Origin: Leptolyngbyaceae cyanobacterium CSU_1_3
GTDB lineage: Bacteria > Cyanobacteriota > Cyanobacteriia > Leptolyngbyales > Leptolyngbyaceae
Assembly (NCBI GenBank): GCA_012034655.1
Contig: JAAUOZ010000019.1
Span: 1-44,421, forward strand
Direction of reading: 5' to 3'
Length of the DNA: 44,421 bases
Below the pieces are notes generated by a model. It was not told where the DNA came from. It did not search any database and was given only the letters and a program-made list of their open reading frames with translations. The translations under genes were made by a program, and so were the position numbers. Below, piece by piece: positions 37,268 to 44,421 of this stretch (position 1 is its first letter; each line of letters starts with the position of its first letter).

Positions 37268-37429
37268 AATACAAACCACATCTGACGTTTAGGGAGATTC
37301 TATTGATTGGTGATGTTTTGATGCTGCCTCTATTTTCTCCTGACAGTTTGCCCTCTAAAGTTCGATCACTCGTTCAATTACTGAGTTAACTTTTATTCCA
37401 GGCTCCTTATACACTTCAGGTTTAGCCGT

Positions 37430-38482
37430 ATGTCTGACCTTCCTTTTACTTTGGATCAGTTACGCATTCTCAAAGCGATCGCTAGCGAGGGGAGCTTCAA
37501 ACGGGCTGCTGACAGCTTGTATGTTTCGCAACCTGCCGTCAGTCTACAGGTGCAAAACCTGGAGCGTCAGTTGGATGTGCCCCTGTTCGATCGCGGTGGC
37601 CGACGCGCCCAACTGACCGAAGCCGGACATCTTCTACTCAACTACGGTGAAAAAATTCTCACCCTCTGTCAGGAGACCTGCCGCGCCCTAGAGGACTTGC
37701 AAAATCTCCAGGGCGGCTCGCTGATTATTGGAGCCAGCCAGACGACCGGAACGTACCTCTTGCCTCGAATGATTGGGATGTTTCGTCAACACTACCCAGA
37801 CGTAGCCGTGCAACTGCACGTCCACTCAACCCGACGTACCTCTTGGAGCGTGGCCAACGGTCAGATTGACCTCGCGATCATCGGCGGCGAAATTTCTCCT
37901 GAACTGCAAGATACTCTAGAAATTATTCCCTATGCCGAAGACGAACTCGCACTGATTTTGCCCACGTTGCACCCCCTAGCACGGACAGAAATCATCCAAA
38001 AAGACGACCTCTATCGATTGCAGTTTATCGCCCTAGATTCGCAGTCCACGATTCGTAAGGTGATCGATCAGGTGCTAGCACGGTGTGGGATTGAGACCCG
38101 TCGCCTAAAAATTGAGATGGAGTTGAACTCGATCGAAGCGATCAAGAATGCGGTGCAAGCGGGTTTGGGTGCGTCGTTTGTGTCGATTTCGGCGATCGAA
38201 AAAGAATTGCAGATGGGGATGCTTCACCGCGCCAAAATTGATGAGGTGGTCGTCAAACGAATGCTATCGGTGATCATCAACCCCAATCGCTATCGGTCTA
38301 AGGCGGCGGAAGCCTTTTGCCGTGAGATTCTTCCCAAATTTACCAATCAGCCTGTCAGCTTTGAGCGCAAACAAACCACGCCCTATCCCGAACCGCAAAA
38401 TCTCCGGGCTATGCTCCATGCTTCAAACCACAACTCAAGCAATAACTCAAACAACAACCGCCTGACTCCAGATATTGACTAA
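37430..38482 (+). CDS. rbcR: LysR-type regulator RbcR
   Basis: 350 residues. Winged helix-turn-helix at about 5-65 ([23 protein letters not shown], then [23 protein letters not shown]) and an effector domain to about 300 with [15 protein letters not shown] and DLAIIGGE. The whole body is typical of RbcR, the activator of Rubisco genes that senses carbon metabolites in cyanobacteria and chloroplasts. A poly-Asn tail (about 325-350) is unusual. It is divergent from the photosystem-assembly cluster; NtcB and CmpR are the nearest alternatives. Confidence 0.9.
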   Translation: MSDLPFTLDQLRILKAIASEGSFKRAADSLYVSQPAVSLQVQNLERQLDVPLFDRGGRRAQLTEAGHLLLNYGEKILTLCQETCRALEDLQNLQGGSLIIGASQTTGTYLLPRMIGMFRQHYPDVAVQLHVHSTRRTSWSVANGQIDLAIIGGEISPELQDTLEIIPYAEDELALILPTLHPLARTEIIQKDDLYRLQFIALDSQSTIRKVIDQVLARCGIETRRLKIEMELNSIEAIKNAVQAGLGASFVSISAIEKELQMGMLHRAKIDEVVVKRMLSVIINPNRYRSKAAEAFCREILPKFTNQPVSFERKQTTPYPEPQNLRAMLHASNHNSSNNSNNNRLTPDID

Positions 38483-38550
38483 TACTAAAAAATAGTGCCA
38501 GTTTTGCAACCATAAGGTAAGTTAGAGTTGGATGCCTCAAGAACGCATTT

Positions 38551-40001
38551 ATGCAGCTTCATTGCACACGCCCCGGCTGCTCAAGACCGACTAATTTCTT
38601 CACCGATCTTGATGACCCGACCACGCTAAAGACCGTACCGCAGAAGTTTTGTACCCACTGTGGGATGCCCCTGATTTTGCTGGGGCGCTATTTGCCCACC
38701 AAACTTTTGGGGCAGGGCGGCTTTGGGGCGGCGTTTTTGGCCCGCGATCGCTACACCCCTGGTCTGCGGCAATGCGTCGTCAAGCAGTTTCAGCCCTCTG
38801 GGCAACTATCTTCAGCCCAACTGCAAACCGCGCAGGATCTGTTTGAGCGAGAAGCCGAAGTGCTAGAGCAGCTTGGGTCTCAGCATCCGCAAATTCCCGA
38901 CTTGTTTGCCTACTTTGAGGTGGCAGTTCCCAGTGCCTACAAAGGTTCGGAGGACAAGTTTTTCTATCTCGTCCAAGAATTTATCGACGGCCAAAACCTG
39001 GAAGAAGAACTGCTTGAGAAGGGCAAATTTTCAGAGCCAGAGGTGTTGGAAGTGCTGAGAGAAACGCTGAAAGTGCTGCAATTTGTCCATGAGAACGGGT
39101 CGATTCACCGAGACATCAAGCCGTCAAATATCATGCGTCACCGCAACGGGCGCTTTTATCTGCTAGATTTTGGCGCGGTGAAATTTGCGACCAAAGCCGC
39201 CGGAGGCACAAAAGCATCGACGGGCATCTATTCTCTCGGATTTGCCCCACCCGAACAGGTTGCCGGAGACGAAGTGTATCCCTCCACCGATTTGTATGCG
39301 CTGGCTGTCACCTGTGTGATGTTGCTGACTGGCAAGCACACTAATGAACTGTTCGACGCTTACAAAAATGCCTGGAAGTGGCAAACCTTTGCCCAGCCCA
39401 GCTTCCGTCTGACGAGCATTCTGAATCGCCTGCTGTTGCCGCTGCCGGGCGATCGCTATCAATCGGCCAGCGAAGTTTTAGAAGCGTTGACGATTCAACC
39501 TAGTTTTCCATCTGTTCCGCCTCAGCCACCCATCCAGCCTTCTCCGCTGCCCCTACAGCAGCCGTCAACCCCTACCCCTACCCCTGCCCCTGCACCGATA
39601 TCTATGCCGATGTCTGTGTCGCCTGCCCCCCTGCGTGCGCCGACCTTCTCGACGCTAGAGCTTTTGGGAAATGCTGGGTTTACAGGGGTCGAGGGGCACT
39701 GTTGGCGATCGCTTTTTTTAGTTTGCCGATTCCTTCTCCTCTGAGCGCAATTCTTTGGTTGGGGGTAGCGATCGTGCTGGTTTTTGCCCAGACAAAACGA
39801 ATTATTGAGAAAATCGATCTACTGATTTTGATTGGCATTACGTTGGCGATCATTCTGCTGTTTCCGCCTTTGTTTGCGATCGTCAAAGTGGGCGAGGGTC
39901 GAGTCGGTGTGATGATGTTGGCAATATTTGGAGGGCTGATTGCGATCGCTATTACCGCGATTTTTCGTCTGATCTACAGGCTGCTCAGTAATTTTCTTTA
40001 G
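38551..40001 (+). CDS. 4-Cys Ser/Thr protein kinase with C-terminal membrane domain (frameshifted)
   Basis: The N-terminal zinc ribbon has Cys5, Cys10, Cys34 and Cys37. The kinase domain follows, with GQGGFGA, Lys78, HRDIKPSNIM (Asp188) and LLDFGAVKF, then a Pro-rich linker (about 325-355). As written the frame loses sense after GVEG and stops at 39744. One extra G in the run 39685-39688 or 39693-39696 restores GALLAIAFFSLPIPSP and a membrane domain of about four helices to 40001, 483 residues in all. The kinase would face the cytoplasm. Three membrane-anchored binding proteins follow in the same direction. Confidence 0.85.
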
Positions 40002-40089
40002 ATTGCAGAAATTCTGTAAACAGTTTTGAGGAATTGATAGATATGCCGTTGAAGCTCTAGCCTGTAGGTCGATCTGCATAAAACCTCTC

Positions 40090-40183
40090 TAGTGGTCTGT
40101 CAAACTTGAATGGACGAATCGGAAATGGGGAGAGGTGATTTTTAAGGGATGAAACCCCCTTAAAAATTCTTGACAGACCCCTA
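40090..40183. mobile_element. 94-bp MITE with TA-flanked terminal repeats
   Basis: TAGTGGTCTGTCAA (40090-40103) is complementary to 40170-40183 with one mismatch. Inside, 40138-40148 pairs exactly with 40157-40167. Both ends carry TA, as expected for insertion by an IS630/Tc1-type transposase. The inner hairpin could end the kinase transcript. Confidence 0.75.
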
Positions 40184-40231
40184 ACCTGAAGAGAGGAAGC
40201 GACGACTGCCCCGACTCATGAGACGCACGCT

Positions 40232-41662
40232 ATGGCAAAAAAGAACGACACAACGCTGCTGGTTTTTGCGCTTTTGATTACAGTAACCCTGCTGGGTGGA
40301 GTTTTGTGGTGGCTGCGCGGACAGTTTTCGACGGGGGAACCATTTTCTGCTGAGTCTCAGTCGATGGGGAAGGGCACAGGCAATGACCCCTCATCGTCGC
40401 TTCAGCCGACGGCCATAGGAGAGCGGATCAGTCTGGGCGATCGGTTGTTGATCATCGCTGAGGCGAGTCAGTCTAAACAGGCAGGCATTGAGGCCTTCGC
40501 CAAACAGGACTTTAAGACTGCTGTCGCCAAGTTTAAAGAATCCCTGCAAGCCAATCGTAACGATCCAGAAACGCTGATTTACTTGAATAACGCTCAGGTG
40601 AAGCTGGAGCAAAAAGCGCCGATCAAAATCGCAGTCAGTGTGCCGATCGGCAGTAATTTAAATGTTTCCCAAGAAATTCTCCGTGGGGTGGCCCAAGCGC
40701 AGGACGAACTCAACCGTCGGGGTGAACCACGTTTGGAAGTGGCGATCGCTAATGATGATAACGATCCTGGACTTGCCAGACAAGTTGCCGCCCGATTTGT
40801 GAAAGATTCGAGCATTCTGGCGGTGGTGGGGCACAACTCTAGCGATGCCTCGATCGCTGCGGCTCCGATCTATCAACAGGGGCAATTGGTAATGATCACC
40901 TCAACTAGCTCGGCAGACGCAATTTCAGGCATTGGCAGCTATATTTTTCGGGTGGTTCCTAGCAGTCGGCTGACGACGAATATGCTGTCGAAGTATCTGT
41001 TTAACACGGCGCGTAAAACCGCGATCGCGGTCTGCCTAGATTCTAAGTCTCCCGATAGTCAATCGTTTGCTGACAATATGATTTCTACGCTGGGTTCAGA
41101 TGGGGGGCGATTTGTCAACGTGGGCTGTGATTTTGCGGCTCCTGACTTTAACGCAGGCACGATCGTCTCTAAAGCTGTGAGTAGTGGGGCAGAGGTGTTG
41201 CTATTAGCGCCCCAGATCGATCGTTTAGATGCAGCCATTAACGTGGCTCGCACCAATCAAGGACGGTTGCTGATGATTGGCAACCAGACGATGTATACGA
41301 TCAAAACTCTCAAACAGGGGCAAGGCGAAGTGAACGGACTGATTTTGCCCGTGTCGTGGCATCCAGATGCGATCGCAAGCAACCCCTTTAGCGCCAATGC
41401 CAGCCAATATTGGGGTGGGCGCGTCAACTGGCGAACGGCGATGTCTTATGATGCGGTGCAGACGATCGTCGCGGGGTTAAAGCAAAACAATCGTCGAGAT
41501 GGGCTGCAAAAAGTGCTGTCGAGTCCACAGTTTTTTGCCACGGGAGCCACCGGAAAGATTCAGTTTTTGCCGTCAGGCGATCGAAATGGTTCGTCGATCG
41601 TGGTTCGGGTGCAGCCCAGTTCTCAGCCTGGAGACTATGAGTTTGCCATTGCTTCTCCCTAA
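40232..41662 (+). CDS. membrane-anchored branched-chain-type solute-binding protein 1
   Basis: 476 residues. One N-terminal membrane helix (about 8-28) replaces a cleavable signal peptide. A Ser-rich linker and a TPR-like helical segment (about 80-125; DFKTAVAKFKESLQANRNDPETLIYLNNA) precede a periplasmic type I binding domain (Peripla_BP_6, about 130-470) with IAVSVPIGSNLNVSQEILRG and AVVGHNSSDASIAAAPIY. The ligand is unknown, probably an amino acid or amide. No permease or ATPase gene adjoins it, so it may sense rather than transport. The next gene is a close paralogue. Confidence 0.88.
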   Translation: MAKKNDTTLLVFALLITVTLLGGVLWWLRGQFSTGEPFSAESQSMGKGTGNDPSSSLQPTAIGERISLGDRLLIIAEASQSKQAGIEAFAKQDFKTAVAKFKESLQANRNDPETLIYLNNAQVKLEQKAPIKIAVSVPIGSNLNVSQEILRGVAQAQDELNRRGEPRLEVAIANDDNDPGLARQVAARFVKDSSILAVVGHNSSDASIAAAPIYQQGQLVMITSTSSADAISGIGSYIFRVVPSSRLTTNMLSKYLFNTARKTAIAVCLDSKSPDSQSFADNMISTLGSDGGRFVNVGCDFAAPDFNAGTIVSKAVSSGAEVLLLAPQIDRLDAAINVARTNQGRLLMIGNQTMYTIKTLKQGQGEVNGLILPVSWHPDAIASNPFSANASQYWGGRVNWRTAMSYDAVQTIVAGLKQNNRRDGLQKVLSSPQFFATGATGKIQFLPSGDRNGSSIVVRVQPSSQPGDYEFAIASP

Positions 41663-41759
41663 AACTCGGATTAATTAAATTTTTGAGAGGAAACCATAAC
41701 AGAAAGATAGCTTTTCAAAGTTGGATTGGTGAAGCATTTGTTCTAATCGTTTGAGTCTT

Positions 41760-43205
41760 ATGTCGCAGCAAAATGAAACCCCGGTTCTAATTCTCTCGCT
41801 TTTGATCACCGCTGGGCTGCTAGGGAGCGGGCTTTGGTGGTTTTCGCAAAGGTTCAGTTCGTCTAGCCCTGATGGGGGTGACACCTATGTGCAAGAACCG
41901 CCTAGCTCAGGGCCGATGGGCGCAGAGCCGGAATCGATCGCAGAGCGCATGAGCCAGGGCGAAAAAAATCTGGTCACGACAGAGGGACGATCGAACGATT
42001 CGGCATTTACTCAGTCTAAAGAAGCTGGCATTGGGGCGATGAAGTCGCGGCAATATTCTCAAGCCGTCACCCTGTTTGAGTCGGCGCTGCAAAAATCGCG
42101 TAATGCCCCAGAGACGCTGATTTATCTGAATAATGCGCGAATTGCTGACCAAAAAGCCTACACGATCGCCGTCGCAGCGCCGATCGGCACTGACCCCAAC
42201 GGAGCCTTAGAAATTCTCAGGGGAGTCGCCCAGGCGCAAAATGAGATCAAGCAAGCGGGAGGAATTCAGGGTGTGCCGCTCAAAGTGACGATCGCCAACG
42301 ATGATAATCATCAGGGTGTGGCTCGGCAAATTGCGACCGCTCTAGCGCAAGACTCCAAAATTCTCGGAGTGGTAGGGCACTATGCCAGCGATGTCACCCT
42401 GGCCGCAGCCAGCGTCTACAACGCAGAAGGGCTAGTCAGCATTTCACCCATCAGCAGCACCGTCAAGCTTTCGGGGTTTGGGAAATATGTCTTTCGCACT
42501 GTTCCGAGTGATTATGTAGCGGCCAGGGCTTTGGCAGACTACACACTCAAAACGCTTCAGCAAAAAAATGTTGCTGTCTTTTTTAGCTCCCAAAGCGATT
42601 ACAGCCTGTCTCTCAAGTCAGAACTGGTGACTGCCATTTCGCTGGCAGGGGGCAAAGTGTTGGACGAATATGATTTGCCTGATCCAGGCTTTAATGACGA
42701 GAAAGCGGTGGAGCGATCGCTCAAACAAGGTGCAAAAGTGCTGATGTTGGCAGCGAATTCTGGAACCCTAGATCGGGCCCTTCAAGTGGTTGTCGCAAAC
42801 CGACAACGGCTGAGTCTGCTTGCTGGAGACGATGTATACGCACCCAAGACCTTAGAAGTGGGGAGAGAACAGGCCCTAGGAATGGTTGTTGCTGTACCCT
42901 GGCATATTGATAGCAGTTCGGGGACGGCGTTTCCGAGTCAATCGCGACAGCTTTGGGGTGGAGATGTCAACTGGCGATCGGCGATCGCCTATGATGCAGT
43001 GCAAGCCCTGGCGGCGGCGTTGCAAAAAAGTCAGACTCGTTCTGGCATTCAGAATGCGCTGCTTTCCCCTGATTTTTCGGCGGCAGGGGCATCTGAAGGG
43101 GTGCGATTTTTGCCATCGGCGATCGCAATGGGGGGGCAGTTGGTCAAAGTTTCTCCGGGTAGTCGGTCTGGCTTAGGGTTTGATTTTGTTCCTATCGCTC
43201 GTTGA
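41760..43205 (+). CDS. membrane-anchored branched-chain-type solute-binding protein 2
   Basis: Start at the ATG 41760 (481 residues; a TTG at 41751 is less likely). It shares the N-terminal membrane helix (LILSLLITAGLLGSGLWWF), Ser-rich linker, TPR-like segment (YSQAVTLFESALQKSRNAPETLIYLNNA) and type I binding fold of gene 1, so tandem duplication is clear. Pocket residues differ (VVGHYASDVTLAAASVY against VVGHNSSDASIAAAPIY), suggesting different ligands. It begins 97 bp after gene 1. Confidence 0.88.
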   Translation: MSQQNETPVLILSLLITAGLLGSGLWWFSQRFSSSSPDGGDTYVQEPPSSGPMGAEPESIAERMSQGEKNLVTTEGRSNDSAFTQSKEAGIGAMKSRQYSQAVTLFESALQKSRNAPETLIYLNNARIADQKAYTIAVAAPIGTDPNGALEILRGVAQAQNEIKQAGGIQGVPLKVTIANDDNHQGVARQIATALAQDSKILGVVGHYASDVTLAAASVYNAEGLVSISPISSTVKLSGFGKYVFRTVPSDYVAARALADYTLKTLQQKNVAVFFSSQSDYSLSLKSELVTAISLAGGKVLDEYDLPDPGFNDEKAVERSLKQGAKVLMLAANSGTLDRALQVVVANRQRLSLLAGDDVYAPKTLEVGREQALGMVVAVPWHIDSSSGTAFPSQSRQLWGGDVNWRSAIAYDAVQALAAALQKSQTRSGIQNALLSPDFSAAGASEGVRFLPSAIAMGGQLVKVSPGSRSGLGFDFVPIAR

Positions 43206-43217
43206 GAAAAGATTTTT

Positions 43218-44267
43218 ATGACTCAGAAGAACGAAACTCCGATTCTGATTATTTCGCTATTGATCACGGCTGGGCTGTTGGGCGGTGGATATTGGTGGTT
43301 TACGCAGCGATCGAGCATTGATGTGGGCAAGGTCACGCAGCAGGCTCCATCTAACAATTCTGGCTTATCTCAGTCATCGCCCTCTGGTTCATCCGGCGAT
43401 ACAAATTTTACGCAAGTTCAGAATGTGCCATCGGGCTTGTTTAGCTATGGCGGCAGCACATCCTGGGCCCCGATTCGCGCAACTGTGGACTCTGCCATTC
43501 AATCGACCCGACCCGAATTTCGCCTGCGATATACCGACCCAACGGGCCACTCTCCCAGTTCTGGGCAGGGCATCAAAATGCTGCTTGACGGGCAGATTGC
43601 CTTTGCTCAATCGTCTCGCCCTGTTTCAGATCAAGAATATCAGCAAGCCCAACAGCGAGGCTTTACGCTCAGGCAGGTTCCGGTGGCGATCGATGGCATT
43701 GCGATCGCCGCCAACCCCAGTCTCAATGTGCCTGGCTTGACGGTCGATCAGGTGAGAGGCATCTTTTTAGGTCAAATCAAAAATTGGCAAGAAGTAGGCG
43801 GGCCAAACCTGGCGATCGTTCCTCTGTCGCGCACGCCCAATCTTGGCGGCATCTTCTTTGAGACGGTGCTAGGAGGGCAACCGTTGGGGTCTAATGTCCA
43901 AATTGTCTCAACCACAACTCAAGCCCTTCAGAAGCTGGGTGCAACACCGGGTGGAGTCTATTTTGCGTCTGCGTCGGAGGTGGTTCCTCAGTGTACGATC
44001 AAGCCATTGGCGATCGCTCGGTCTGCGAATCAATGGGTTCCGCCTTATCGGGGGACGTTTCTAGAAAAATGCCCTGGTGGTCAGCGTAACCAGTTGAATC
44101 TCAAAGCGTTTCAAGAGGGCAGCTACCCAATCACGCGCAACTTGTTTGTGGTGGTCAAGCAAAATGGGCAAGCAGAGCAGCAGGCAGGCGAAGCCTATGT
44201 CAGGTTACTGGTGACCGATCAGGGGCAAGAGTTGTTAGAGAAAGCAGGATTTGTCAGAGTTCGCTAG
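43218..44267 (+). CDS. membrane-anchored PstS-like solute-binding protein
   Basis: 349 residues. The N-terminal helix (LIISLLITAGLLGGGYWWF) is nearly the same as in the two preceding genes, but the body is a PstS-type phosphate-binding fold: SYGGSTSWAPIR, DGIAIAANPS, GLTVDQVRGIFLGQIKNW and SRTPNLGGIFFETVLGG. No TPR-like segment is present. It starts 12 bp after gene 2, so it is co-transcribed. No pstC, pstA or pstB is nearby. Phosphate or another anion is a likely ligand; the role may be sensing. Confidence 0.88.
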   Translation: MTQKNETPILIISLLITAGLLGGGYWWFTQRSSIDVGKVTQQAPSNNSGLSQSSPSGSSGDTNFTQVQNVPSGLFSYGGSTSWAPIRATVDSAIQSTRPEFRLRYTDPTGHSPSSGQGIKMLLDGQIAFAQSSRPVSDQEYQQAQQRGFTLRQVPVAIDGIAIAANPSLNVPGLTVDQVRGIFLGQIKNWQEVGGPNLAIVPLSRTPNLGGIFFETVLGGQPLGSNVQIVSTTTQALQKLGATPGGVYFASASEVVPQCTIKPLAIARSANQWVPPYRGTFLEKCPGGQRNQLNLKAFQEGSYPITRNLFVVVKQNGQAEQQAGEAYVRLLVTDQGQELLEKAGFVRVR

Positions 44268-44421
44268 GGTGTGTCAACCCTGAAGGAGGGTTGAGCGGAG
44301 TCGAAACCCGGCCTCTGGTTTGCTTTAATTTCACCTCGCTACTTAGGAATGAGAATTAAATAAACGGTAAGGCTTTGGATTCGCCCTCACCCCCGCCCCT
44401 CGCCCAACTTGGCGAGGGGGC
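44268..44421. repeat. dispersed repeats at the window end
   Basis: CAACCCT against AGGGTTG forms a 7-bp hairpin just after the last gene, and GGTTGAGCGGAGTCGAAACC (44289-44308) repeats the arm at 7483-7502. GCCCTCAC (44383-44390) and a perfect 9-bp hairpin, CCCCTCGCC against GGCGAGGGG (44396-44419), follow. No gene is seen. Confidence 0.7.

Noticed and set aside
43218-44267. Phosphate ABC transporter operon
   Set aside because: Only a PstS-like protein is present; permease and ATPase genes are missing and the N terminus is a membrane anchor.
1-44421. Frequent GCGATCGC palindromes
   Set aside because: This is the known HIP1 repeat of cyanobacteria, useful for identifying the host but not a local feature.

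Overview
The window looks like chromosomal DNA of a filamentous or Leptolyngbya-like cyanobacterium. The HIP1-type palindrome GCGATCGC is scattered throughout, and several gene families are cyanobacterial: NuiA-type nuclease inhibitor, zeta-carotene isomerase, RbcR, 4-Cys Ser/Thr kinases, and V4R plus phycobilisome-like photosystem-assembly genes. No rRNA, tRNA or CRISPR array was recognised.

Layout, left to right. (1) 1-1138: a TnpB cut by the window edge, then about 320 bp of interlocked inverted repeats. (2) 1460-5081: glycine cleavage genes gcvP and gcvH. (3) 5255-7176: an XPB/SSL2-like helicase followed by a NuiA-like nuclease inhibitor. (4) 7613-13505: three histidine kinase/response regulator genes in a probable operon. 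(5) 13565-19273: MscS channel, NlpC/P60 peptidase, beta-lactamase-fold serine hydrolase, prolyl oligopeptidase. (6) 19274-20143: a long non-coding stretch before a small conserved gene. (7) 20447-26680: glycosyltransferase, PIG-L deacetylase, DUF2256 protein, isoaspartyl peptidase, M61 peptidase, HEAT protein. (8) 26847-30731, minus strand: photolyase, Nudix hydrolase, folK, a CGVC thioredoxin and 15-cis-zeta-carotene isomerase. (9) 30836-37242, minus strand: an eight-gene cluster resembling the slr0144-slr0152 photosystem II assembly operon of Synechocystis 6803. It has two V4R proteins, two phycobilisome-fold proteins without a bilin cysteine, a 2Fe-2S ferredoxin, a small protein, a Roadblock-like protein and a Ser/Thr kinase. 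The LysR regulator RbcR lies divergent to it. (10) 38551-44267: a zinc-ribbon Ser/Thr kinase followed by three membrane-anchored solute-binding proteins with no ABC transporter genes.

Five genes carry one apparent single-base frameshift each: a sensor kinase, the serine hydrolase, the photolyase, a V4R protein and the zinc-ribbon kinase. In every case one base restores a family-like protein. Four of the five sites are homopolymer runs. Base-calling error is the leading explanation, but slippage or real decay cannot be excluded from the sequence. For these genes I give the full repaired span.

The strongest candidates for unusual biology are the photosystem-assembly cluster with its carotenoid isomerase neighbour, the kinase plus orphan-receptor cluster, and the helicase/nuclease-inhibitor pair. 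Several small repeats and MITE-like elements lie between genes.
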